Of a DNA stretch of 64,000 nt, positions 29,123 to 39,887 are shown piece after piece (position 1 is the first letter of the stretch; every line of letters starts with the position of its first letter). Source of the DNA: Christiangramia crocea (GTDB taxonomy: Bacteria > Bacteroidota > Bacteroidia > Flavobacteriales > Flavobacteriaceae); NCBI RefSeq assembly GCF_022410465.1, contig NZ_JAJSON010000009.1:124001-188000 (forward strand), written 5' to 3'. The translations under genes and the position numbers were made by a program. The notes under the pieces were generated by a model. That model was not told where the DNA came from. It saw only the letters and a program-made list of their open reading frames with translations, and did not search any database.

Positions 29123-29908
29123 ATGCAGGATCCCAAAAAGAAGCGGTCCACGGTTGAACGCCGTAAAAAAATATTGAACATGCTCGAATTGAATGGGCAA
29201 GTTTTCGTACATGAGCTTAGTGAAGAGTTCGGAGTTAGTGAGGTTACTATTCGTAATGATCTTGAATTATTCGAGTCAAAGGGTTTTCTTATCCGTTCAA
29301 GGGGTGGAGCCATGATCATTGAAAAAACGGTGGGGATGGATTTTCACTTATCTGATAAGGACAAGATTAATTATTCTGAAAAAATACGGATTGGAAAAAA
29401 AGCCGCAGAGTTAGTGAATTCAGGGGAAACCATAATTTTAGATTCTGGTACTACTACCATGGAAATTGCTAAAAACCTTAATTCAAATAAATCTGTAAAT
29501 GTAATAACGAATGCCTTAAATATAGCTAATGAACTACTTAAAGGTCCAAATATTAACATTATAGTGCCAGGAGGAACATTGAGAAGGAATTCACATTCTT
29601 TAGTTGGTCCATTAGCTGAAAAAAGTGTAAGGAATTTCTACGTGGACAAGGTTTTTCTTGGTGTGGATGGATTTGATACTACTGAAGGTGCTTTCACTCC
29701 AAACATTGAGGAAGCATCTTTAAATCAAATAATGATTGAAATTGCAAAAGAGGTGATTTTAGTGGCCGACTCTAGCAAATTTAAAAGGAGGAGTCTTGCA
29801 TTTATTTGCCCGCCACATAAGATTGATATTGTCATTACAGATGAGAAAATAAGTAAGGAAGACCGAAATTTTTTACAAGATCAAAATATACAGCTTATTA
29901 TTGCTTAA
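29123..29908 (+). CDS. DeoR-family transcriptional regulator (AgaR-like)
   Basis: A 261-residue repressor. The N-terminal winged helix shows ERRKKILNMLELNGQVFV, then VSEVTIRNDLELFESKGFL and RGGA, the classic DeoR signature at about 12-62. The C-terminal DeoR sensor domain has ILDSGTTTMEIAK, NALNIA, PGG and FLGVDGFD, which binds a sugar phosphate. Proteins of this group near agaS are usually AgaR, sensing a GalNAc-pathway intermediate. It is divergent from agaS, an arrangement typical of a regulator controlling its neighbour and itself. Control of the whole island, including susCD, is an inference. Confidence 0.9.
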   Translation: MQDPKKKRSTVERRKKILNMLELNGQVFVHELSEEFGVSEVTIRNDLELFESKGFLIRSRGGAMIIEKTVGMDFHLSDKDKINYSEKIRIGKKAAELVNSGETIILDSGTTTMEIAKNLNSNKSVNVITNALNIANELLKGPNINIIVPGGTLRRNSHSLVGPLAEKSVRNFYVDKVFLGVDGFDTTEGAFTPNIEEASLNQIMIEIAKEVILVADSSKFKRRSLAFICPPHKIDIVITDEKISKEDRNFLQDQNIQLIIA

Positions 29909-32890
<2,982 letters not shown>

Positions 32891-32911
32891 TTGAAAATTC
32901 AGTCTTAATTA

Positions 32912-33048
32912 AGAAGAGGCTGTCTAAAAAATCGATCAAGCCGTCATTACGAACGAAGTGAAGTAATCTTTCCTTTGATTACCAATTTTTAAGGATTGCT
33001 TCGTTCCTTGCAATGGCAGGTTAAGAATTTTTTTAGACAGCCTCTTCT
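32912..33048. repeat. Long inverted-repeat element after katG (REP-like)
   Basis: Outer arms of 20 bp (AGAAGAGGCTGTCTAAAAAA at 32912-32931 and its exact complement ending at 33048) enclose a second imperfect palindrome. The inner left arm reads GTCATTACGAACGAAGTGAA. The same core occurs at 43441-43520. The element is about 137 bp, noncoding, and lies 22 nt after the katG stop. It can fold into one long hairpin and probably acts as terminator as well as being a dispersed genomic repeat. Confidence 0.85.
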
Positions 33049-33145
33049 ATTTCGGATACTCTCCTGGTGAATTTATTTAAATAGGTACTTCAGAGATTAA
33101 AAAGTTTTAACTTGCCTCCTGAACTATTGAAGCCTTATTTCAAGA

Positions 33146-34033
33146 ATGAAGAATTTCTGTTATCTCATTTTACTGGTTGCTATTATAGGCTGCCAGAATG
33201 AAGAGGGATTTAAAATCGATAATGAGTACGAACAGGATTACCAGGAATTCAAAAAGAGGATTCATGAAGAACATATTTATTATTTGAGTATTTCAGATAT
33301 GTTCGAACTGGATTCTGCATCTCCAAATACTTTTGGCTCCTCTCCCGAAAATAAATTTCAGTTAAAGGATTCCACAGCCCCTGCCAGATTAGGTAGTATA
33401 ATTTTTGAAAATGACTCCCTGATTTTCCATTCCTCCCCAAATGTTGAGGTAAAACTGGAAAATGATTCGGTTATAGATACATATAATCTCATATCCCTAG
33501 ATTACCGGGGACATTCGATAAATATGTATCATGAGAATTACAGCTGGTATGTGAATTCACTGGAAAATGTAAAACTTTTAAGAATAATGGATTCCCGGAA
33601 TCCTGAGATCTCTAAATTCCCGGGATTTCAAACTTATGATCTTAATCCTGAATTTATTTTTGAAGCAAAACTCACCTATTATGATTCTCCGAAAGTCATT
33701 GAAGTTCCGGTGACTCAGGGAAATACCAGGGAAGCAGAATTTATAGGTTCTATAGAGTTTGAATATAAAGGACAAACCCATTCACTCGATTTTATGGAAG
33801 GTAATTTTATAATGTTTGGGGACAAAACGGCTCTGACTGAAACCTACGGCGCTGGACGTTACCTTGAATTTACAACCAATGATAATAAAACTGCAGTCCT
33901 GGATTTTAACCACGCCTATAATCCGCCATGTAGTTATAGTGGTTTTACTACCTGCTCCTATCCTCCCGAAGAGAACTGGCTTGAGTTGGAAGTAAAAGCC
34001 GGGGAGAAGGAAGCTCTTTTAAATAAATCATAA
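33146..34033 (+). CDS. DUF1684 family lipoprotein
   Basis: A 295-residue protein with a short signal and lipobox IIGC (about C16). It matches DUF1684: an N-terminal helix followed by a beta-rich domain, a second block with FGDKTALTETYGAGRYLEF, and the diagnostic ending LDFNHAYNPPCSYSGFTTCS and PPEENWLELEVKAGEK. The molecular function of DUF1684 proteins is not established; many are annotated only as conserved exported proteins. It has no co-directional neighbour close by and faces the terpenoid-like operon convergently, with 37 nt between the stops. Confidence 0.85.
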   Translation: MKNFCYLILLVAIIGCQNEEGFKIDNEYEQDYQEFKKRIHEEHIYYLSISDMFELDSASPNTFGSSPENKFQLKDSTAPARLGSIIFENDSLIFHSSPNVEVKLENDSVIDTYNLISLDYRGHSINMYHENYSWYVNSLENVKLLRIMDSRNPEISKFPGFQTYDLNPEFIFEAKLTYYDSPKVIEVPVTQGNTREAEFIGSIEFEYKGQTHSLDFMEGNFIMFGDKTALTETYGAGRYLEFTTNDNKTAVLDFNHAYNPPCSYSGFTTCSYPPEENWLELEVKAGEKEALLNKS

Positions 34034-34070
34034 TCCGGAGAACCCCATTGTTGATTGAGTTTCAGAAACC

Positions 34071-35948
34071 TTAAACCAATCTTGAAAATCGCGCGTTGGA
34101 TTTGGGAAAGTCTACCCCCATGGCAAAGGTCGTGAATAGTCCGCCACATACAGAAGACAAAACAGTTTCCCATCCAAAACTTGATGTTGTGATCACTGCA
34201 TTTACAGGAATGCAGGTCATCACAATTCCTATGGCAAATGATATGATCGCGGTCCATTGATATAACCGGAGTCCTTTTATAATTGGCGTTTGAACTTCGC
34301 CTCTGTAGGCTTCTTCCACAAATCTGCCAATACTGGTGAGAATAAGATAAAGGCCAAAAATAAATGACATGGAAAAGCTATTATTCCACAGGGAGAGTAA
34401 AACCAAACCTACTAAAAACAGCCATATCATAGAATAAAGAGGTGTTGGGTGAAGAAGTTCACCCTTCATATGAGAAATACCGCAAACCCTTGAGCGATGA
34501 TGATAATATCTTATGCCGATGTCGGGATTATGAGCTTTCTTTCCATGACAACAGCCATTTACAAGGCAACGAAATCTTCCAATAGCCTGCACCCAGGGCA
34601 TGGTGACCGAGATCACCCCAATAAGAATCCAAACATTGTAGCCCATTAACCAAACCACCAGGCTGGCAAAAATAATTCCCACCAGTGCGCCATAATAGCC
34701 ATAAGGTCTTTTCAATTTTTCAGAACCTTCTATGATCTGTGCCCATAGTGCTGAAAAGATGATCACAACCACCGCGAAAATTAAGATCCCCCAGGCGTAA
34801 AAATCTCCTACTAACATTCCAGCGATCAGGATACCCAGGAAACTACCTAAACCAACATAGAAGCCATGGTTTATTATCCTGACATTCCCAAAAACCCATT
34901 CATTCCAGGAATTAGCTATTTCTTCAGTCATATTTTTTAAAAAGACCCAGATCTGAAAGTAATTATCGGCAAGAAGGAAAATGATCAAAGAGACACTCAG
35001 GCTAAGAACTGCCGAATAGGTATAGCTCAATTGCAATATGACGAGAATAAGAGTAATAAAGCTGAATAGTATTCCCAGGCCTTTTGATTGTTTGAAAATG
35101 GCTCTTAGTGAAATTAGCAATATGAAAATGGGCGCCAGATAAGCCATGGAATTATAAGGGGCAACATATACTGCTACAACCTCCGGATAGAGGAAAGCAC
35201 CGAAAGTATAAATGCCCAAACCAAGTATTCCGGCAAGTGTCCAGTGCCGTAAAAGCTGCCTTGTTTTAATAAGGAAAGGTGTGACCAGTAAATAGCCCAA
35301 TCCCAAAAGAGGTAAATACTCATTTTGAGTAAAAGATGGCAATGTCAATTGCATTTGGATGCTGGAATGAAAATCATTTTCAATGACCCTGGCAATTAAA
35401 AAATTGCATAAAAGTAACGGGGCTGTTACCAGAAATAAAGAGACCAGGCGTTGTCGTATCCCGGGAATTTCTTTTGTGTTTTCCGGAAGCTCAAAAAATG
35501 TGGAGATAGTTTGATCTGGAAATCTTCTTTTTAGATCGATCGCTTCATATCCTATTACAAGGGCTATCATACAAAGAATCGTGATAGGGGTTGCCAGCCA
35601 TAGGCCGCTTGCTGAGTTGGTTAAAACAAAAAAACCTGTTATTAGAATTCCGAAGCCCCAATAAATAGGATGATGAAAAAACCTGTAGGCTCCTTTATTT
35701 ACCAGCTTTTCAGGCGGAAAGGCGTTCATGGGAAGTCCTTTTCCGTATATCTTTAGAGAGTACATTCCCCAGATCATTAATAAAAAACCACAAACAAGCA
35801 GAAACCAGCCGGCATTTTCAGATCCTATTACAGGAAAGGCTATAATTTCTTCAGTATATTTTGCCCATAGCCACAAAATTATGGGGATAACTACAAGAAA
35901 GGTGGTAGCGTAAAGAAACTTGCCTGCCAAAGTTTTTATTGCTTTCAT
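34071..35948 (-). CDS. Polytopic fusion: isoprenylcysteine-methyltransferase-like domain plus Lgt-like domain
   Basis: A 625-residue membrane protein, last gene of a five-gene operon. Residues 1-150 resemble the ICMT/PEMT methyltransferase family: transmembrane helices, GAYRFFHHPIYWGFG (H92, H93, P94) and the acidic-basic YEAIDLKRRFPD. The middle (160-450) is mostly transmembrane and not recognised. The C-terminus has three Lgt-type motifs: GRFRCLVNGCCHGK (about 457-470), LHPTPLYS (about 499-506) and GRFVEEAYRGE (about 541-551). Lgt moves diacylglyceryl from phosphatidylglycerol to lipoprotein cysteines. The combination suggests head-group or protein lipid modification in the inner membrane, probably with the isoprenoid made by the first gene. 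It overlaps the permease by 4 nt. Confidence 0.75.
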   Translation of the reverse strand: MKAIKTLAGKFLYATTFLVVIPIILWLWAKYTEEIIAFPVIGSENAGWFLLVCGFLLMIWGMYSLKIYGKGLPMNAFPPEKLVNKGAYRFFHHPIYWGFGILITGFFVLTNSASGLWLATPITILCMIALVIGYEAIDLKRRFPDQTISTFFELPENTKEIPGIRQRLVSLFLVTAPLLLCNFLIARVIENDFHSSIQMQLTLPSFTQNEYLPLLGLGYLLVTPFLIKTRQLLRHWTLAGILGLGIYTFGAFLYPEVVAVYVAPYNSMAYLAPIFILLISLRAIFKQSKGLGILFSFITLILVILQLSYTYSAVLSLSVSLIIFLLADNYFQIWVFLKNMTEEIANSWNEWVFGNVRIINHGFYVGLGSFLGILIAGMLVGDFYAWGILIFAVVVIIFSALWAQIIEGSEKLKRPYGYYGALVGIIFASLVVWLMGYNVWILIGVISVTMPWVQAIGRFRCLVNGCCHGKKAHNPDIGIRYYHHRSRVCGISHMKGELLHPTPLYSMIWLFLVGLVLLSLWNNSFSMSFIFGLYLILTSIGRFVEEAYRGEVQTPIIKGLRLYQWTAIISFAIGIVMTCIPVNAVITTSSFGWETVLSSVCGGLFTTFAMGVDFPKSNARFSRLV

Positions 35949-36706
35949 TTTGTCCGCATTTTATAGAAGAAAATAAGCATGGAAATAATCAAAAATATCA
36001 TACCGTATAGGAGCGCATATAGGCTTGCAGATACTGCAGAATAATTGGTGAATGCTTTAACAATAGATGCCTGGGAAGGAAAGTATGCCGGTAGAAATTC
36101 AATGAGTATCTGGTTTTGAGCGGCGGCATAGAATATAGGATTCTGCAACCAGCCTACATCAATATTCACAAGTAACACTATAAGAAGAATAGCCTCCAGT
36201 TCACCTTTTACCAGGCTGCCCACTGCCAGTCCGTAACTGCCATAAACGAAGCCTATAAGTGCCAGGCTTAGTGTGAAACTAACCGGATGGTCAACAGGGG
36301 TGAAAGCAATGGTTAAGAGTCCTATATAAACTGAAATAAACAGGATCGTCAATAATAGAACGAGTAAAATAGAGGTAAGTAACTCAAGAGGGTGATATCC
36401 GCAAAGAACCAGCCTTTTATTGGCATTGTGATTTTTCTGAATAAGATTAAGTGCCAGGAATGAAACCAGGAATCCCGCTGATGCCACCGAAAAGAATATA
36501 AAGGAAATACTCTTTTCGGGCATATCTATGAATACCTGATCACCTACTGAGGCAAGCTGGAAATGAATGACTCTTTCGGCAGATGTGAATTCTACGATAG
36601 ACAGAAAAACCGTAGGGATAAGCAGGATCAGGATAAGAACGATCTTACGGCGAATAAGCATTCGCAATATCATGGCCAAACTGGTATTGATCCTGTGAAT
36701 ATTCAT
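35945..36706 (-). CDS. ABC-type transporter permease subunit
   Basis: A 253-residue integral membrane protein with about six hydrophobic segments (starting at about 20-40, 70-90, 100-130, 140-165, 170-190 and 225-245). After the first segment there is a short periplasmic-looking loop. The layout is that of ABC-2-like permeases, but sequence similarity is weak. Its partner is the ATPase upstream, with which it shares a 4-nt overlap; the downstream fusion protein also overlaps by 4 nt. Together they would form an exporter of a lipid or hydrophobic compound. Pairing and membrane topology are well supported; the cargo is inferred. Confidence 0.75.
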   Translation of the reverse strand: MNIHRINTSLAMILRMLIRRKIVLILILLIPTVFLSIVEFTSAERVIHFQLASVGDQVFIDMPEKSISFIFFSVASAGFLVSFLALNLIQKNHNANKRLVLCGYHPLELLTSILLVLLLTILFISVYIGLLTIAFTPVDHPVSFTLSLALIGFVYGSYGLAVGSLVKGELEAILLIVLLVNIDVGWLQNPIFYAAAQNQILIEFLPAYFPSQASIVKAFTNYSAVSASLYALLYGMIFLIISMLIFFYKMRTK

Positions 36707-37302
36707 TTTAATGTCCCATTTTCAAGTTTATAAATCCGGTCAAATTTTTTCTTTTCATTTATCAAATGTGAAACCACCAGAATGGAGCATCCTTTCTCCT
36801 TGAGATCTTTGGTATAATCCCAGAACTTTAGATAGGTATCCCAGTCAAAGCCATTATAAGGTTCATCAAGTATCAGGAGTTCAGGTTCATGGAGGAGGGC
36901 AATGGAAAGATTTAGTTTTTGCCGTGTTCCTCCACTCAAATTGTTAACCCTTGTATTATAATACTTGCGATAATTAAAGTGATCCAGAAGTTCCTCCACG
37001 CGTACATTTAATACTTCCGCTTCAATATTATAGGCTGCAGAGAAGTACCTGAAATGTTCCTGAACAGTGATTTCAGGGAAGAGGATAGCCTCCTGCGGGC
37101 AATAACCTGTTTTACCATTTTTATGAACCTTGCCCCGGTTGGCACTAATATCACCCGCGATAATTCGCATTAAAGTAGATTTACCTGAGCCGTTTTCACC
37201 CACGATTCCGGTTAGGGTTCCCGCTTCCAATTGCAGGGAGACTTCCTTTAGAACTGGTTTTTTAGAATAGGATTTATATATGTTCTCTAATTTTAAGATC
37301 AT
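36703..37302 (-). CDS. ABC transporter ATP-binding protein
   Basis: A 199-residue ATPase from ATG 37302; this start gives an ATGA overlap with the upstream stop and removes a nine-residue extension that a start at 37329 would add. All nucleotide-binding motifs are present: Walker A GENGSGKST, Q-loop YCPQE, signature NLSGGTRQK, Walker B LLILDEP and the switch histidine in VVSH. It energises the permease encoded next. The short length and lack of accessory domains fit an ABC-2-type exporter. Confidence 0.95.
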   Translation of the reverse strand: MILKLENIYKSYSKKPVLKEVSLQLEAGTLTGIVGENGSGKSTLMRIIAGDISANRGKVHKNGKTGYCPQEAILFPEITVQEHFRYFSAAYNIEAEVLNVRVEELLDHFNYRKYYNTRVNNLSGGTRQKLNLSIALLHEPELLILDEPYNGFDWDTYLKFWDYTKDLKEKGCSILVVSHLINEKKKFDRIYKLENGTLK

Positions 37303-38114
37303 GTTGACTGAGGCTTGAAATTCACCCATTCATGTATGGCCATACCATGTACGATTTCAGAATTAGCTTTCTGAAATTCTCCGTTGCTAAGCCATTTATG
37401 GTTGTCGGCCATTAGAAACTTCACCGGCATAATCTTTTTGAAACCGGGGAGATAATGCAGTAGTTTTCCCACTACCTGATATATCTTTTTTTCAGATTCC
37501 AAAACTATTTTGCGATTCAGTTTCAATTGAAAATCTCCTTCTCTTGATGAAACCTGATCATTCTCTATGATACAGTCAGGGATACTTTCACCGTTTAGCC
37601 ATAACCACTGTTTTTTATCTACTTCTCTTAGCTCTATCCAAACCATAGTATCGTTTATTGAATGGAATCTTCCCCAGCGGAGATCGTTCATTGGGATATG
37701 CCACGGAAGAGCGGTGAGAATAAGTTGCTCAGCATAACCGCTCCCTTCCAGTATCCTTCCTTTTATACTTAGTTTTACCTTCGATGCCGGTTGAAAACAA
37801 TGCCAGTCCAGATTTCCCTTTTCAGAATCATAAATTCTACAGTCAAGAGGTTGAGCAGCGGCTTCCCATTGTCCTTTAATTTCAAGTTTATTGTCTAACC
37901 AGGTGATGATTTCCTCTTTTTGAAGAGGAAGGTCGGTATTGCGAAAATGCGTGCTTAGCTTTACATCTTCCCCGGGAATTTTATGAATACAACTTGTATA
38001 ATTTACCGTGATACCATGCCATGATAATTTTGCAGAATAGTAAATAATGACCTCTCCGTCTTCCCCAAGAAAATCCAGATACCATTTATTTAGATGAAAA
38101 TTCGATTTTTTCAT
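37299..38114 (-). CDS. Uncharacterised beta-rich protein, possibly CrtC/AttH (lipocalin-like) related
   Basis: A 271-residue protein without signal peptide or membrane helices. Alternating hydrophobic strands and aromatic motifs are conspicuous: KWYLDFLGEDGE near the start, LDWHCFQPASKV near 120, and GYAEQLILTALPWHIP followed by LRWGRF near 155-180. This pattern reminds me of the carotenoid-1,2-hydratase (CrtC)/AttH lipocalin-like superfamily, which acts on isoprenoids, but I cannot confirm it. It starts inside the end of the synthase gene (29-nt overlap), so the two are probably made together. A role in modifying or carrying the isoprenoid product fits the context. Confidence 0.7.
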   Translation of the reverse strand: MKKSNFHLNKWYLDFLGEDGEVIIYYSAKLSWHGITVNYTSCIHKIPGEDVKLSTHFRNTDLPLQKEEIITWLDNKLEIKGQWEAAAQPLDCRIYDSEKGNLDWHCFQPASKVKLSIKGRILEGSGYAEQLILTALPWHIPMNDLRWGRFHSINDTMVWIELREVDKKQWLWLNGESIPDCIIENDQVSSREGDFQLKLNRKIVLESEKKIYQVVGKLLHYLPGFKKIMPVKFLMADNHKWLSNGEFQKANSEIVHGMAIHEWVNFKPQST

Positions 38115-38958
38115 GATTTACGGGTAGTTTTTTGGTTTCTGAGATTAGTTTTTGGAATACTTTCCTGGCCGGAAGTTCATAGACCAGTAAGAAAGTCCAT
38201 TTTTCAATAAGAGAGAAGTTGCCCTCGGGCATTATGTTGCGGTGTTTTTCAAGAAGTTCCATGCCGTCCTGAGCATGATTGTAAAGCCATTCCCGAATCT
38301 TTGGTGATGAGGCATCCATAAGATCTGCCTTTTCAATGCCAAGCTCTTCGCAATCCTCCTGGGGGATGTTCACATAGCCTGCAGCAAGATCGGCTTCAAT
38401 GTCTTCAATGTCATACTGATATCTGCAGGCTTTGCCAAGTGGTTCCAGGATCAAATATTTATCCGGATCGTCCTTGAAGACCTTGAGAGTGGCTCTGATT
38501 GTTCCTTGGATATCAAGCAAATGAAAATGATGTTCCAATTCCTCTTTTGAAAAAACGCTTAGTTTTCCTCTTCGGTTTGCATCAAATAGAAGTGAATTAA
38601 GAATGTCTTCTGTTTCTTCCTGAAAATTTTCATTAAACAATTCAGCAAGTTCAAAACAATAAAGCAGCATATGGTCTGCCTCATCCTTTGGGTTAACCGG
38701 GTTTCGGGCAAACCTGAGCTTTTCGGAAATATATTCACTTTCACTTTGATAGCCTTCAGGTAAGGGAATGTCGCCATCAACAATATCGTCAAGGTAGCGC
38801 ATTAAAACATAATACGATTCCAGAAATGTTCCTCTGGTAGGAGCAAAAGCGGCATATTTAAAAAGCCGAAGGTACCGTAAAAAACTGCGGTATTTCCAGC
38901 CTCTGGTCTCAAGCATCTGCTTGAATACCCGCTTACGCATTTGTTTTAGATCTTTCAC
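38086..38958 (-). CDS. Squalene/phytoene-synthase-like protein
   Basis: A 290-residue, all-helical protein that reads as a head-to-head prenyl synthase. The first Asp-rich motif is YLDDIVDGD (about 54-62), and the second region is YQYDIEDIEADLAAGYVNIP (about 177-196) followed by QED, which matches the second DxxxD and the RxYxP-like part of phytoene and squalene synthases. Such enzymes condense two prenyl diphosphates. The usual carotenoid genes crtI and crtY are not beside it. It is the first gene of the operon, with a good promoter at 39008-39036. The product (squalene, dehydrosqualene or another prenyl lipid) is unknown. Confidence 0.75.
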   Translation of the reverse strand: MKDLKQMRKRVFKQMLETRGWKYRSFLRYLRLFKYAAFAPTRGTFLESYYVLMRYLDDIVDGDIPLPEGYQSESEYISEKLRFARNPVNPKDEADHMLLYCFELAELFNENFQEETEDILNSLLFDANRRGKLSVFSKEELEHHFHLLDIQGTIRATLKVFKDDPDKYLILEPLGKACRYQYDIEDIEADLAAGYVNIPQEDCEELGIEKADLMDASSPKIREWLYNHAQDGMELLEKHRNIMPEGNFSLIEKWTFLLVYELPARKVFQKLISETKKLPVNHEKIEFSSK

Positions 38959-39007
38959 ATCCCTAACTTTTAATGCTATTTCATTAAAGATTTAAAGAGG
39001 AAAACAT

Positions 39008-39036
39008 CAAAAATATATTCCATCCATTATCTTCAA
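39008..39036 (-). promoter_or_regulatory. Promoter of the isoprenoid/ABC operon
   Basis: On the minus strand TTG (39036-39034) is followed after 18 nt by TATTTTTG (39015-39008), a full match to the Bacteroidota -33/-7 pattern. Transcription would start near 39001, leaving a leader of about 43 nt before the synthase ATG. No other feature was seen in 38959-39278. Confidence 0.55.
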
Positions 39037-39278
39037 TAGCTTGCAGATAACAATTTGCGAACGTAGGGATGCAGATTGTGCAGGTCTATATCCTATGATT
39101 CATTGAATAAGTTAATTATTTTTTCTGAAACAATTTCACCAGTATTTTTAAATTAAAACATATTAATGTCTAATACATAGACAATTGTAAGTGCGATCGG
39201 CTCTGCTTTTAATAGGATTAGTTTGGAAGTTAGGGTATTCACCTACTTCGTTTTTTCACAATTCCGCCGCGTTGAAAA

Positions 39279-39638
39279 TTATATAGATGGCGAAGATCTG
39301 TTTGATTTCTTTTTTATCCCGTGCAACAGGATAATCAGGCCAAGAGCGGCTATAGGAAAGCCTAATATCAAAGTCATAAGTCCTTTTTCCCATACCAGAA
39401 AGACCAAATACCATTGTATGGAATACCAGATAAGAAATACGGTTCCCGCAATAATCTTTTGCTTCCACAGCAGGATATATCCCGCCAGGAAGATGGTAAA
39501 GAGGAAATAACCGGTAAGCTCACTGGATTCTGTATAAAGTGAAGCATTATCCATTATCAAAAATAGAATATAACCAACCAGGGCTATAGAGGTGAGTATT
39601 TTTAAGGTAAGACTGTAATTTTCGATTCTGCTTCTCAT
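39279..39638 (-). CDS. Small four-helix membrane protein
   Basis: A 119-residue protein with four hydrophobic segments (about 13-31, 40-57, 62-79 and 84-105) and a basic, serine-rich tail. I do not recognise the family; short proteins of this kind are common in Bacteroidota. It lies downstream of the nitric oxide reductase gene on the same strand, but a strong terminator at 39811-39850 separates them, so it probably has its own promoter in 39639-39810. No exact -7 box was found there. No function can be proposed. Confidence 0.65.
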   Translation of the reverse strand: MRSRIENYSLTLKILTSIALVGYILFLIMDNASLYTESSELTGYFLFTIFLAGYILLWKQKIIAGTVFLIWYSIQWYLVFLVWEKGLMTLILGFPIAALGLIILLHGIKKKSNRSSPSI

Positions 39639-39810
39639 GTTTTGCTGTTTTTAAAACCATGAGCATTTTCGTCAAAGTAAATGTAGTAGATATGGTGTCC
39701 TGTAAATATTTGCCCTCTTAAGTTAATTAAATTATTTTAATAAACGGTATTTATTTCCAATGTTCGGTCTTAATTTTTTTAGTCTAAGTGCCTGATCGAT
39801 CAGTTTATAC

Positions 39811-39850
39811 AAAAAAATAAGAGGGGGTGAAAACACTTCACTCCCTCTTA
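39811..39850 (-). terminator. Strong rho-independent terminator of the nitric oxide reductase gene
   Basis: Arms at 39837-39850 and 39818-39831 pair over 14 bp with one mismatch (TAAGAGGG core), with a five-base loop. On the minus strand they are followed directly by seven T. It lies 38 nt after the stop codon. Confidence 0.85.
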
Positions 39851-39887
39851 TAAATCAACTAATTAAAAATTAAAAAAACCTCGATTA

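Noticed and set aside
34071-35948. Annotation as the housekeeping prolipoprotein diacylglyceryl transferase
   Set aside because: Only the last third resembles Lgt, with altered motifs, and it is fused to another enzyme domain in a specialised operon.
38086-38958. Carotenoid gene cluster
   Set aside because: The synthase-like gene is present, but no phytoene desaturase, cyclase or hydroxylase gene lies beside it.
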